Positions 11,403-21,956 of a stretch of DNA of 64,000 bases are shown piece by piece. A program made the position numbers and the translations under genes. Each line of letters opens with the position of its first letter. The stretch's first letter is position 1. The stretch spans positions 78,170,003 through 78,234,002 of the forward strand of contig OY755241.1 of the NCBI GenBank assembly GCA_963576725.1, in the 5' to 3' direction. The notes beneath the pieces were generated by a model, which saw only the letters and a list, made by a program, of their open reading frames with translations, was not told where the DNA came from and did no database searches. This DNA comes from Azorinus chamasolen. Lineage: Eukaryota > Mollusca > Bivalvia > Cardiida > Solecurtidae.

Positions 11403-11639
11403 AAACTAGAACAACCATCAACTACATCACAAATAACAGTCGTTGGAGCAAGTGCTCAGGATGAAACCACAGAGCTTCTTCTTGAAGATGATACTGTGAG
11501 GATTGTCCCTACAGAAAAACTGCAACAAGCCCTTCCTGATGAAATTGATAATCCAGAGGTGTACTTTGCCAATATGGGAGAAAGTCAAGTGGAAGTAAAT
11601 TCCAAAGGCTCTGACATACTAAGTTTGAAACTTGTATGA
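11403..11639 (+). CDS. Orphan exon-like ORF, unknown protein
   Basis: An open frame of 78 codons starts straight after a TGTTATCTTCAG acceptor and stops at TGA 11637-11639. The translation is acidic and low in cysteine: it begins KLEQPSTTSQITVVGASAQD and contains TELLLEDDTVRIVPTEKLQQ and DEIDNPEVYFANMGES. Its composition is far more protein-like than the repeat-derived ORFs nearby. An internal GTAAAT (GTGGAA|GTAAAT) could be a donor, which would shorten the exon. No family was recognised. It lies 2.4 kb downstream of the BEN gene on the same strand and could be a separate gene, an alternative last exon, or decayed. Sequence just 3' of it is duplicated at 13.9 and 14.25 kb. Confidence 0.45.
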   Translation, partial: KLEQPSTTSQITVVGASAQDETTELLLEDDTVRIVPTEKLQQALPDEIDNPEVYFANMGESQVEVNSKGSDILSLKLV

Positions 11640-11659
11640 ACAGAATTATTCCCGGAGTG

Positions 11660-11870
11660 GGATCCAAAGACTGACATGCTGAGTTGGAAAACTTTTGTTC
11701 TTGAATCAGTTCTTGTTACTCAGGTACCATTGTATGTTTACATATGTATGCTTTAACTCTTTGTATTATTGACAAATACCTGACAGTGTAGAACCAAGAT
11801 TAGAAATAGCATTGCGCGCTGACTTATTTTAATCTACACAGTCCACAGAAATGTTTCATGTTATTGTTGT
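11660..11870 (+). repeat. Segment duplicated again at 13.9 and 14.2 kb
   Basis: ACTTTTGTTCTTGAATCAGT, CAGGTACCATT and CAGTGTAGAACCAAGAT recur in the same order at 13907-14085. The first part recurs at 14246-14310. Confidence 0.75.
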
Positions 11871-11884
11871 TGCCATTCACACTT

Positions 11885-12124
11885 TTAACCATTTACTCCA
11901 TAAATACATCTTTGCAAACAGAGTAGTCCCAGATCAGACAGCTTCTGTGGAATTCCTCTGATCAGGTTCTGCTCTGGTTCTTAATGATATTATACAGATC
12001 TGAATCTCTAGATTATGCGTTGACCGAAATTTTCTATTTTCATTATCCATTATAAATGATAATCTAATTTGATATTCCTAATGTCATTATTCCTTACATA
12101 AATATTCATGGAGTAAAGGGTTAA
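11885..12124 (+). repeat. TTAA-bounded MITE, family A
   Basis: Opens TTAACCATTTACTCC and closes GGAGTAAAGGGTTAA, giving about 15 bases of inverted end. The hairpin core is GAGTAGTCCCAGATCAGACA with GATCAGGTTCTGCTCTG. Confidence 0.85.
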
Positions 12125-12165
12125 GGTACTGTCTGTTTAAATTTTAATATTTGATCTCATTTTCA

Positions 12166-12228
12166 GCTCACCTGAGTATGCTCAGGTGAGCTTTTGTAAT
12201 CGCCCATCGTCCGACTGTCAACAGTTGC
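12166..12228 (+). repeat. Pearl-like 5' end fragment
   Basis: The hairpin AGCTCACCTGAGTATGCTCA / GGTGAGCT is followed by TTTTGTAATCGCCCATCGTCC, then stops at the next repeat. Confidence 0.6.
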
Positions 12229-12252
12229 TTTAACCCATTCCCTCATAAGCTT
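12229..12252 (+). repeat. Left stub of family E palindrome
   Basis: TTAACCCATTCCCTCATAAG is cut by the next element and resumes at about 13703 (AAATCCTACCTCTTTGAATA). Compare the uninterrupted relative at 16239. Confidence 0.6.
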
Positions 12253-13702
12253 TTTAGCTCACCAGAGCACAAAGTGCTCAGGGTGAGCTTTTGTGATCGC
12301 CTGATGTCCGTCGTCCGTCGGCGTGCGTCGTTCGTCGTCAACAATTTAAAGTTCTTCTCCTCTGAATCTACAAGGGTCTCAGCTTTCATCTTTGGCACAT
12401 AGCATCATATGTAGGTCCTCTATAAAAGTTATATAAATTTTACCCCTGGGGTCAAAATTGGCCCTGCCCCAGGGGTTTTCAGTTTTCAATAGGAACATAT
12501 AGTGAAAACTTTGAACATCATCTCCTCTAAAACTAGAAGGTCCTCAGCTTTCATATTTGGCACATAGCTTCAACTTCAGGACTTCTACAAAAGTTATATA
12601 AATTATGCCCCTAGTGTAAAAATTGGTCCCACCCCAGGGATTGCCAGTTTTTTGTAGCTGACTGCTAAACAGCCTATGGGATCACTAGTTATGCATAGGG
12701 AAAACTTTAAAAATACTCTTGTCAGAAACTACATGTCCCAGAGCTTAGATATTTGGTGTATAGATTTACTTAGCATAACTTTTTGAGTTTTATAAGTATC
12801 ATAGTTCTGGGGTTAAAATTGGCCCTGCCCTGTGTGTATATTCTTCTTTACATCAGAAACAAGATTCTAAAGGTTTCTCCTTAATATCACTCTTAGCTGA
12901 GACCAGTCAGTGGGAGTTCTTATATAATCACCCTTAGCCTGATCAGTAGAGTAGAAATTGTGTTTAGACAAATAACACACTCTCATTTAAGATTGAGAAA
13001 ACTGGATAATTCTCAAAATGCAGAATACTCTTAAAGCTTTTTTTTTATACCTATGCCCTGCATTAAGCTACCAGCTATCAATATAGAGCATATCTGTTGT
13101 GAATTTCAGCTTAACTCTTTGCATGCTGGGTAATTTTGTGATCTGCTAAATTGTTGTCTGCAGCATATTCACAAGTTATCCTAACTACACACTTTCTTTC
13201 TGAGTTTTTCAGAAGTTCAGTCTCATTGACAAACAGTTTGGATATCAGATCAGGCACCACATTATGTTGGCCCTGATCTGGATCCAAACTGTTTGCATAG
13301 GTCATTAGTGGTGGGAGAATCCCACTACACACTTTCTTTCTAAGTTTTTTAGAAGTTCAGTCTCATTTACAAACAATTTGGATATCAGATCAGGCCCGAC
13401 ATTATGTGGGGCCTGATCTGGATCCAAACTGTTTGCATAGGTCATCAGTGGTGGGAGAATCCGCCTCTAGCATCCAAAGAATACAAGTTCCAGTGGTCTA
13501 ATGCTCTATCCATTCTTTCACTACATTCTTTTAGCATCATGTTCAGGTCCTCTACGAAAGTTATATAAATTGTGTCCCTGGGGTCAAAGTTGGCACCGCC
13601 CCTAGGGTGTTAAGTTTTCAATAGAAACATAAAGTGAAACTTTGAAAATCTTCTCCTCTGATTGTCTGGTGAGCGATGTCAGGGCCATTCTGGCCCTCTT
13701 GT
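12253..13702 (+). mobile_element. Pearl-like (Helentron-associated) element, AGCTCACC type
   Basis: The 5' end is a hairpin, AGCTCACCAGAGCAC with GTGCTCAGGGTGAGCT. It is followed by a CCGTCGTCCGTCGG microsatellite and ~165-bp tandem units (CTTCTCCTCTGAA, TTTGGCACATAGCATCA, GTTATATAAATTATG, GGGGTCAAAATTGGCCC). The 3' end has CTGGTGAGC, the inverted form of GCTCACCAG at the 5' end, then the hairpin AGGGCCATTCTGGCCCT and CTTGTTT. This order (subterminal inverted repeat, 5' stem-loop, tetranucleotide-type microsatellite, satellite core, 3' hairpin) is that of oyster pearl and DINE/HINE elements. Such elements are non-autonomous and depend on a Helentron. Two family B palindromes are nested inside. 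Confidence 0.75.
13226..13438. repeat. Two adjacent family B palindromes
   Basis: ACAAACAGTTTGGATATCAG ... CTGGATCCAAACTGTTTGC at 13229-13299, then a second very similar copy at 13369-13439. The text between them (CACTACACACTTTCTTTCT) is also repeated, so this is a tandem duplication of about 140 bp within the element at 12253-13702. Confidence 0.8.
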
Positions 13703-14327
13703 TTAAATCCTACCTCTTTGAATAAATCTACAGAAAAGGAGTATTTACTGAACAAAAGGAAAATTACAGATTTTTGTAGTTTTGAAACCATTGATAATTA
13801 GAGCATTTGATCCATAAGAGCAAATGCTCTATTCATTACAATGGTTAGGGAAAGTGATTTTTAGAGAAATGTCAAAAGGCGTCAATATGAGCAAATGATT
13901 GAGTTTGAACACTTTTGTTATTGAATCAGATCTTGTTCCTCAGGTGCCATTATATATTTACTTATGTATGCCTTAACTTTTTGTATTATTGACAAATAGC
14001 GGACAGTGTAGAACCAAGATCAGAAATATAGTATTGTGTGCTGTCTTACTTTAATCTACACAGTCCACAGAAATGTTTAACGTTATTTAATGAAGAAAAG
14101 GAAAATTTCAGATTTGTGTAGTTTTGAAACCATTGTGATAATTAAGAGCAATTGATCCATAGGAGCAAATGCTCTATTAATCACAATGTTTAAGGAAAGT
14201 GATTTTTCGAGAGGTGTCGAAAGGCGTCAATATGAGCGACTGATTGAGTTGGAACACTTTTGTTCTTGAATCAGTTCTTGTTCCTCAGGTGCCATTATAT
14301 GTCAACATATGTATGTTTAATTTTTTA
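13703..14327 (+). repeat. Tandemly duplicated ~350-bp block with family E foldback
   Basis: The text GGAAAATTACAGATTTTTGT, GTTTTGAAACCATT, AGAGCAATTGATCCATA and TGAACACTTTTGTT occurs at about 13740-13960 and again at about 14098-14310. Each copy holds a foldback of ATTAGAGCA / TGCTCTAT with AAACCATT / AATGGTT. Confidence 0.75.
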
Positions 14328-15583
14328 GCTCACCAGAGCACAAAGTGCTCAGGGTGAGCTTTTGTGATTGCCTGATGACTGTCGTCCGTCGGCGTGCGTC
14401 GTCCATCGTCAGTCGTCAACAATTTGAACCTTCAAGAATCTTCTCCTCTGAATCTACAGGGTTCTCAGCCTTCATCTTTGGCACATAGTATCATCTTTAC
14501 AAAAGTTATATAAATTATGGCCCTGGGGTCAAAATTGGCCCCTCCCCAGGGGTGCCTTGTTTTCAATAGAAACATATAGTAAAACTTTGAAAATCTTCTC
14601 CTCTGAAACCAGAAGGTTCTCAGCTTTCATATTTGGCACATAGCATCATGTTTAGGTCCTCTACAAAAGTTATATAAATTATGGCCCTGGGTTCAAAATG
14701 GGCCACACCCCAGGGGTGGGCAGTTTTCAATAGAAACATATAGTGAAATCTTTGAAAATCTTCTTCTCTGGAACTGAAAGGCTCTCAGCTTTCGTATTTG
14801 GCACATATCATCATGTTCAGGTCCTGTACAAAAGTTATATAAATTATGGCCCCGGGGTCAAAATTGGCCCCGCCCCAGGGGTGGGCAGTTTTCACTAGAA
14901 ACAAATAGTGAAATCTTTGAAAATCTTCTCTGAAACTGGAAGGCTCTCAGCTTTGATATTGGGCACATAGCATCATATTCAGGTACTCTACAAAAGTTAT
15001 ATATATAATGACCCTGGGGTCAAAATTGGCCCGCCCCAGTGGTGGGCAGTTTTCAATAGAAACAAATAGTGAAATCTTTGAAAATCTTCTTTTCTGAAAC
15101 TGGCAGGTTCTCAGCTTTCATTTTTGGCACATAACATCATGTTCAAGTCCTCTACAAAAGTTATATAAATTATGCCCCTGGGGTCAAAATGGGCCACGCC
15201 CCAGGGATGGGCAGTTTTCAATAGAAACATATAGTGATATCTTTGAAAATCTTCTCTGAAACTAGAAGGCTCTAAGCTTTCATATTTGGCACATAGCAAT
15301 ATGTTCAGGTCCTCTACAAAAGTTATATAAATTATGGCCCCATGGTCAAAATTGGCCCCACCCCAAGGGTTTGCAGTTTTGAAACTTGAAGGTTCTCAGC
15401 TTATATATTTGGCACAAAGCATCATGTCCAGGTCCTATACATAAATTGTGCCTCTTAGGTCTAAATTAGCCCAGCCCCAGGGCAGGTTAGTTTTCTATAG
15501 AAACATATACATGTAGTTAAAACTTTGAAAATCTTCTCCTCTGATTGTCTGGTGAGCGCTTCTGGGCCATTCCGGCCCTCTTT
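14328..15583 (+). mobile_element. Pearl-like element, AGCTCACC type (second copy)
   Basis: Complete by the same landmarks: 5' hairpin AGCTCACCAGAGCAC, GTCCGTCGGCGTGCGTCG, about seven ~165-bp core units, then CTGGTGAGCGCTTCTGGGCC, a CATTCCGGCCCTCTTTTT end. The core units share GGCACATAGCATCATGTTCA and CTACAAAAGTTATATAAAT. The ORF on the minus strand at 15.1-15.3 kb is a core-repeat reading. Confidence 0.75.
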
Positions 15584-15584
15584 T

Positions 15585-16237
15585 TAGCTCACCAGAGCAC
15601 AAAGTGCTCAGGGTGAGCTTTTGTAATTGCCTGATGTCCGTCGTCCGTCGGCGTGCATCGTCCGTCGTGCGTCGTGCGGTGTGCGTCGTGCGTCGTCAGT
15701 CGTCAACAATTTGAACCTTTAAAAGTCTTCTCCTCTGAATCTACAGGGTTCTCAGCTTTTCATCTTTGGCACATAGCATCACCTATAGGTCCGCTACAAA
15801 AGTTATATAAATTATGTCCCTGGATGCAAAATTGGCCCCGCTACGGTCCCAGGGGTGGCCAGTTTTCTCTAGCTGACTGTTGTTTTCTGTACAAGTAGCA
15901 GAATGCTGGGCTCACTTAGGTTACGTATGGGGAAAACTTAAAAATATTTCTTGTCAAAACAAAAAAATTCTTGTCAAAAACTACATGTCACAGAGCTTAG
16001 ATATTTGGTGTATAGATTAACTTAGTAGACCTTATTGACAGTGGTTAATATCATAGTTCTGAGGTTAAAATTGGCCCTGCCCTGTTGGTTATACTTTAAA
16101 ATTGACTTACACTATAAAGGTTCCTCTGAGCTAGCACTCCGTCTGTTATGCAATCACTTGAGAGGGCAAGTTCCTGGTCAAAACTCTATGAAGTTGTCTG
16201 CTTCAGAATTAGTGTCTGTATGTTCACACTGTTTTTA
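15585..16237 (+). mobile_element. Pearl-like element, AGCTCACC type (third, 3'-truncated)
   Basis: Starts directly against the end of the previous element with AGCTCACCAGAGCACAAAG, then an expanded GTCCGTCGTGCGTCG tract. Only one core unit remains before diverged text (CATGTCACAGAGCTTAGATA) shared with 12.7 and 46.4 kb. Confidence 0.65.
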
Positions 16238-16238
16238 A

Positions 16239-16345
16239 CCCATTCCCTCATAGGCTATTTTTAGATCCTGTTTCTTTGAAAATTTCAGAATTGTGTAGAT
16301 TTGAAGCCATTGTGATAAATAGAGCTGCAAAAGTTGTTTCCTTCC
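16239..16345 (+). repeat. Family E TTAA element (left half)
   Basis: TTTTTAACCCATTCCCTCATAGG...GAAGCCATTGTGATAAATAGAGC. This is the uninterrupted form of the sequence split at 12252/13703. Confidence 0.6.
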
Positions 16346-16377
16346 ATATCTTTTAAAAAACAAATGTCATAGTGAAA

Positions 16378-16460
16378 GACAGTTTGGACCCTGATGAGAT
16401 GCCAAGTTACCTTGTATCTCATCTTGATCCAGACTTGATCCAGACTGTTTGCAAAGGTTA
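16378..16460. repeat. Family B palindrome
   Basis: GACAGTTTGGACCCTGATGA is inverted as TCATCTTGATCCAGAC, with the GATCCAGACTTGATCCAGACTG segment partly duplicated. Confidence 0.65.
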
Positions 16461-16499
16461 TTATAAATGCAAAAAAAAAAAACAAAGCATGTAGCATGT

Positions 16500-16930
16500 G
16501 TAATATTAGCAGGCTTAAGGTATAGGACCTTTGAAGAGTTAGTACAGATCAGCCATAAGCATATTGACTAGGGATAATTGCAGATCACTTATGCATATGG
16601 ATGGGTTTTCTTGGTTCACTAAACTTGTATATAACCAGGGCTAAATGCTAGCTAATCCAAACCTAAATCGCAAGCTCATTAAAAAAATTTGGCTAGGATT
16701 AAGTTTGCAACAAGCTTGCAGTTGCAAGCCAATTAAGGGAGACAGGCATATCTCTAGTTAAACATTTACTGGTGTTTATTTTTAGCATACATTTAAAGGT
16801 AGGTTATCTCCCTTTTTGATAACAACTGGATTGCCTCCTTTGTTGTTAGTAGATCTGCAGTAATATTGCAGACCCACACAAAGAAAATTGTTATAGTTAG
16901 ATGTCGCCTGTTGCACATTAATTAGGACAA
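16500..16930. other. No gene seen
   Basis: AT-rich sequence with a short foldback around GCAAGCTTGCAGTTGCAAGC at about 16.7 kb. No exon or further repeat recognised. Confidence 0.4.
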
Positions 16931-17040
16931 TTAACCCTTTACTCCATTAATAGGCCTTTCTACACCTTTGCAAACAGAGTAGACCCTGATTAGATGGCTT
17001 ATGTAGTAGCCATCTGTTCAATCTGCTGTTTGCTTATGAT
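16931..17040 (+). repeat. MITE family A, left part
   Basis: TTAACCCTTTACTCC, then TTTGCAAACAGAGTAGACCC and a shortened hairpin core. The right end is missing. Confidence 0.7.
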
Positions 17041-17105
17041 ATGATATAGTGCAAATTGCATTACATTATTTTCATTTTGTGTACAATATACTTATAATAT
17101 GTTTA

Positions 17106-17352
17106 CTAACCCTTTCCCTCATGTTAACACCTTTTCACACATTTGCAAACAGAGCAGACCCAGATCAGATGGCTCCTATAGCAGCTGTCTGATCAGGGTC
17201 CGCTCTGTTTGTTAATGGAATATTAAAGATGTTTCTTTACTTTCTAAAATGGCTACACCGTCCCACCTTCCATATTTCATTATAACTATTTTGTCCATGA
17301 ATATTCAGTAGATATTTAAATTTTGAATAAACATAGAACAGGGGAAGGGTTG
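17106..17352 (+). repeat. MITE family A, near full length
   Basis: CTAACCCTTTCCCTCAT, CATTTGCAAACAGAGCAGAC, the core GCTCCTATAGCAGC, TCCGCTCTGTTTG, CCATGAATATTCAGTAG, and end ACAGGGGAAGGGTT. The terminal TTAA has been lost by mutation. Confidence 0.8.
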
Positions 17353-17561
17353 GAAATAAATTAAGATATGAATAATAATAACTCATGAAGGTGTAATGAA
17401 AATATCTGAAATTTTGAATATCATAAGTACATGTATAGATTAATTTATTCCTTCTGAAATTCAACCAATTTGCCTAGGGAGAGGGTTTACATACTTTTGT
17501 ACATGCCCTTCTTTAGATTGACATTTTAATATGTTTTCATTTTCTTAAAAAAAATTCATGT

Positions 17562-17722
17562 GAGGTCCTCTACAAAAGTTACATAAATTATGCCCCTTTG
17601 GTCAAAATTTGGCTGCCCCAGAGCCAGGTAGTTTTCTATAGAAACACATAGTGAAAACTTTGAAAATCTTCTCCTCTGATTGTCTGGTGAGCGATGTCAG
17701 GACCTTTCAGGCCCTCTTGTTT
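17562..17722 (+). repeat. Pearl-like element, 3' end only
   Basis: One core unit (GTCCTCTACAAAAGTTACAT...CATAGTGAAAACTTTGAAAA), then TGTCTGGTGAGCGATGTCAG, the hairpin AGGACCTTTCAGGCCCT and CTTGTTT. Confidence 0.7.
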
Positions 17723-17743
17723 GATGTCAATTTTTGTGGTTTG

Positions 17744-17805
17744 AGGTGACCCCGATCAGATGGTTCTTGCAGGAGTCCTCTGATCTAGGTCTACTTTGTT
17801 TGCTT
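17744..17805. repeat. Family A-type hairpin core
   Basis: GACCCCGATCAGATGG and CTCTGATCTAGGTCTACTTTG around TTCTTGCAGGAGTC. Confidence 0.6.
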
Positions 17806-18105
17806 ATGAACTAATGTAGACCTTAACTCTGAAGTTTCTTTCATAGCCATCAATTACTGTGTTCATGTGTTAGTATAAAAAATACGCAAATTTATATTCA
17901 GTCATTATTTCTTTCGTGCAACTTTAAGGTCCTGTTGCAAATGTTCACCGCATTATATCAGGTCTGTATTCTGACCTCATCCAGCTGGTATTAATCTTGA
18001 CTTGCATAACAGCGACTGATTTTTATAATTTATCTGAGCAGAAAACGCTGTATAAGAATACCAGCTGTGCTGAAAGAGAACACCAGTTTCATTACAAATG
18101 AATAC

Positions 18106-18270
18106 AGCTGTGTCACAAAATAATACCAGCTGTGTCACAATATAATTACAGCTGTGTCACAAGATAATTACAGCTGTGTTACAGGATAATTACAGCTGTG
18201 TTACTGGATAATCGTAGCTGTGTTACACGATAATTACAGCTGTGTTACAGGATAATTACAGCTGTTACAT
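18106..18270. repeat. 22-bp minisatellite
   Basis: About seven to eight head-to-tail copies of ATAATTACAGCTGTGTTACAGG with few substitutions. Looser copies of CAGCTGTG lie just upstream from 18030. Confidence 0.9.
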
Positions 18271-18314
18271 GAATTACATTAGAATACCAATTGTGTCAAA
18301 CGAGAATGCCCCTT

Positions 18315-18395
18315 TGGAGTTTTGCAAACAGTGCAGACCCATGACAGCTACAGCAGCTGATCTAGGTGTTGATCTAGGTGTTAACTGTTTGACAT
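18315..18395. repeat. Diverged family A-type core
   Basis: TTTTGCAAACAGTGCAGACC ... GATCTAGGTGTTAACTG. The phrase GATCTAGGTGTT is duplicated in tandem. Confidence 0.5.
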
Positions 18396-18844
18396 ACATC
18401 AGTACATGTATTTTTGTTTCACCTGCTTAAGTAGTGTTTGACTTAGGGATCACTTGTCCATTGACCATATGTCAAACTTCTCCATGCAGGTGACAAATGT
18501 GTTCTTTTGAACACATTTGTTAGTAATTTACAATCTAAATTAATAATATAGATTAATCAAATTTCACTGATATGCAGTATGCTCAAATGTGTATTACTGC
18601 ATGGCAGCTTGTATGGACAAAATAGTGATCAAAAGAAATTGTATTGTTTTGTTTGCATTGATATAACATACTTTTAGTGGTTTGAAGACGGTTTTCGAAC
18701 TTCTTCAAAAGGAAGACCACTTTAATGTACTATGTTTTAATTTATGGGATGAATTGTGATAAATCATAAAGAATAAATGCTTCAAGGCACTTCTTGTCTT
18801 TTTCTTCTATTGAACAGCAAATAGCTTCTGATATAGCTAATGTT

Positions 18845-20190
18845 ATTAGTCCCCCACCGGTTACCGGTTGGGGGACTAATAGGTTTGCTCGATTCCGTCC
18901 TTCCGTCCGTCCGTCCATCTGTCACGCTTCGTGTCCGGGCCATATCTCCTACAAAGTTATGCCAAATTCATTTTAACTTCACACATTGAAGAAGCATGAT
19001 GAGGGCTAGTGTCATGCACAAGGGCCATAACTCTAGCATCAATATTATTGGAGTTATTCCCCTTTTACATATTTTTTTGTCCGGACAATAACTCTTTATC
19101 TACTTGTTCAATTGATTTGAAACTTCACATATGGAACAATCATGATGAGGGGTAGTGTCATACACAAGGGCCATAACTCTAGCATCAATATTTTTTGGAG
19201 TTCTTCCCCTTTTTCATATTTTCTTGTCAGTCTGTCTGTCACGCTTCGTGTCCGGGCCATATCTCCTACAAAGTTATGCCAAAGTCATTTTAACTTCACA
19301 CATTGAAGAAGCATGATGAGGGCTAGTGTCATGCACAAGGGCCATAACTCTAGCATCAATATTTTTGGAGTTATTCCCCGTTTACATTTTTTTTTCTGAT
19401 CAATAACTCTTTATCTACTGGTTCAATTGATTTGAAACTTCAAATATGGAACAATCATGATGAGGGGCAGTGTCATACACAAGGGTTATAACTCTAGCAT
19501 CAATATTTTTGGAGTTATTCCCCTTTTTCATATTTTCTTTTCAGTTCGTCTGTCAGGCTTCGTGTCCGGGCAATATCTCCTACAAAGTTAGGCCAAATTC
19601 ATTATAACTTCACACATTGAAGAAGCATGATCAGGAGTAGTGTCATGCACAAGGGCCATAACTCAAGCATCAATATTTTTGGAGTTATTCCCCTTTTTCA
19701 TATTTTTTGTCCGGACAATAACTCTTTATCTACTGGTTCAATTGATTTGAAACTTCACATATGGAACATACCAGGAACAAGCATGATGAGGGGTAATGTC
19801 ATGCACAAGGGCCATAACTCTAGCATCTATATTTTTTGAGTTATTCCACTTTTCATATTTTCTTGTCCAGTTAATAACTCTTTATGTACTGGTTCAATTG
19901 ATTTGAAAATTCTCATATGGAACAAGCATGATGAGGTGTAGTGTCATGCACAAGGGCAATAACTCTAGCATCAATATTTTTGGAGTTACTCCCCTTTTTC
20001 ATTTTTTTCTTGTCGGGACCATCACTTTTTTTTACTGATCCAATGTATGAAAGTAGGTGCTAATACCATTCAGGTGGTCATGTATATACCATGGTCAATC
20101 ACACCATGGGTGGGTGGGGAGAGTGGAGGGTTTTTTTCAGTCCGGTGGGGGAATCATGTCTTGCATAGCAATACAACATGCCCTTGTTTG
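18845..20190 (+). mobile_element. Pearl-like element, CCCCCACCGG type
   Basis: 5' hairpin ATTAGTCCCCCACCGG / CCGGTTGGGGGACTAAT, then CCGTCCTTCCGTCCGTCCGT, then at least six ~150-170 bp units (GTGTCATGCACAAGGGCC, ATAACTCTAGCATCAATATT, GGAGTTATTCCCC, GATTTGAAACTTCACATATG). The 3' end carries CCGGTGGGGGAAT, the inverted form of the 5' end, followed by CTTGCATAGCAATAC and GCCCTTGTTTG. Same architecture as the AGCTCACC type with unrelated sequence. ORFs within it are core-repeat readings. Confidence 0.75.
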
Positions 20191-20397
20191 TTGTAAACTA
20201 TAAATAAACTGAAAATAAACCTTCATGTATCTTGTAACAGTTACTGAATGGTGCTTTTATAAATGTAGCTTCGTCCCTGGAAAAAGGGTTGAACATGGCA
20301 CTGTTGAACCAGATTAGAACATCCAATCACCATACTCCATATATAAACAAGTCAATTTGGTACTCTTTTGCAGAGCTACAGATGAACATAATAGATC

Positions 20398-20533
20398 AGG
20401 GTCCATGCTTATAAAGCTTTTACTTGAGTCTGAGTTTCGTTCTCAGGCTTTTGATTGGTCAGATTTGAGCCTTTGGCTCAAAAGCTTGAGAATGTTCTCA
20501 GACTCAACTTAAAGCTTTATAAGCATGGACCCT
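20398..20533. repeat. 136-bp palindromic MITE
   Basis: AGGGTCCATGCTTATAAAGC at the left is exactly inverted at the right. The arms continue as CTTGAGTCTGAG / CTCAGACTCAA and GAGCCTTTGGCTCAAAAGC. Confidence 0.85.
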
Positions 20534-20826
20534 GGCTCTTCCTGTACCCAAAGAGCCTCTATACATTCACAAGCCTGCTATTGAAGCAATAAGGTCAGTC
20601 CTGAAAAAACTTTTGGCAAGAGGCTTGGGGGCCGCTGTGTCCCCCAATAGTACAGGCGCAACGCCCCAGTAAGGGGCCAGAGTAGGGAAGCCCCTCCCCA
20701 TCGAAAAATGATTTCAGCACTTTCAAAAAAACAATTGACATGCTTCCTGTGGACCTAGAGTCCTTCATTCTTGTTACATGTATATGCTTGACGTGGAAGA
20801 GGTCACATTTTTCTTTGTGAAGGGCA
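20534..20826. other. No gene seen
   Basis: A somewhat GC-richer stretch (GGGGGCCGCTGTGTCCCCC; CGCCCCAGTAAGGGGCC) resembling a repeat fragment, but no family is assigned. Confidence 0.35.
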
Positions 20827-21029
20827 TTAACTCTTTCGGCGCCAAATTTCTAATTGTCGTCTGCAACCCAATTTTGTTAAATCATTTGGTAAAATAAGTA
20901 AATGAGATAAAAGAATACAGAATTCATAGGTATAAACCACAGATCTAGTACTAGAGATTGAGACAAAAAGTGAAGTCTTTGATCAGACGCCGCCTTTTAA
21001 ATTTGCGACATTGGCGGTGAAAGGGTTAA
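20827..21029. repeat. TTAA-bounded MITE, CTCTTTCGGCGCC type
   Basis: TTAACTCTTTCGGCGCCAA at the left is inverted at the right as TTGGCGGTGAAAGGGTTAA. ATTTGCGACA / TCTAATTGTCGTCTGC lie next to the ends. Confidence 0.75.
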
Positions 21030-21239
21030 AGTACAATGTCAGCATAAAAAATAGTTCTATCATTTACAAACAAATAAAAAAAACATCGACTGTTACAACA
21101 TTATGAGATAGAATCAATAAATCCAAGTGTTTGACAAGAAACTAGAGAATTATATTATACTACCGGTATTATAAAAATTGAGCTAATAAATATTCATGAT
21201 AATAGTATTTCTTACGTAAATATTAAATAGGGAAAGGGT

Positions 21240-21580
21240 TAAGCCAACATACTTTTAAACAATCATTAATCAGGGTTGCCATGCGTGAGGGAAATTTGAA
21301 AAATGTCAGGGAACTGTCGGAATTATTTTTGTTAAATGTCAGGGGAATTTGAAAATATGGACAAATGTCGGGGACTTGTCAGGGAATTTTGAAATAAATA
21401 TGAGAACCAAGACCATATATTTTAAAGTTCCTTAAAATATAACATAATTTTATGACAGAAAGACCAAATGTCACAATGTAACATGCGAGAGAATTTTAAA
21501 ATTATGTCAGGGAATTGTCATGGAATTTTGTTAACTCTGATTTGTGGCAACCCTGTTGATGGATTCAGAATATGGAAGAA
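21240..21580. repeat. AATGTCAGGGAA-type short repeats
   Basis: GTCAGGGAACTGTCGG, GTCAGGGGAATTTGAAAAT, TGTCGGGGACTTGTCAGGG and TGTCAGGGAATTGTCATGG recur over 300 bp. No coding signal. Confidence 0.5.
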
Positions 21581-21619
21581 GTCTGAGTATATTTGTGATG
21601 TCAACAAGTTTATCCCATC

Positions 21620-21856
21620 TTAACCCTTTCCCTCATATAAACGTGTTTTCACGCATCTGCAAACAGAGTAGATCCAGATCAGGCGGATCCTAGAGGAGCC
21701 GTCTGATCAGAGTCTGCTCTGTTTGCTAATAGAATGTGACAGATCTGCTTCTTTGCTTTCTAAAATGTCCACAATGTTCCAATTTCCATATTTCTTTAAA
21801 AACATTTTATTAATGAATTGAAATTTGGCCTAACTACAGAACAGGGAAAGGGTTAA
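21620..21856 (+). repeat. TTAA-bounded MITE, family A (full length)
   Basis: TTAACCCTTTCCCTCATATA at the left and ACAGGGAAAGGGTTAA at the right. The central hairpin CAGATCAGGCGGATCC / GGAGCCGTCTGATCAG sits between GCAAACAGAGTAGATC and GTCTGCTCTGTTTGC. The TTAA ends with CCCTTT inside are what piggyBac-type insertion would leave. Confidence 0.9.
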
Positions 21857-21956
21857 ATGATTTCTGGCCAACAATAAGCAAAACCTAGGTTAATAAGGGA
21901 ATAAAATCACTCCATAGGAAACGAAACAAATTATGCCCTAAGCACAAACTTTATTA

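Noticed and set aside
18106..18270. CRISPR-like array
   Set aside because: The 22-bp units are directly adjacent with no spacers, and the DNA is eukaryotic.
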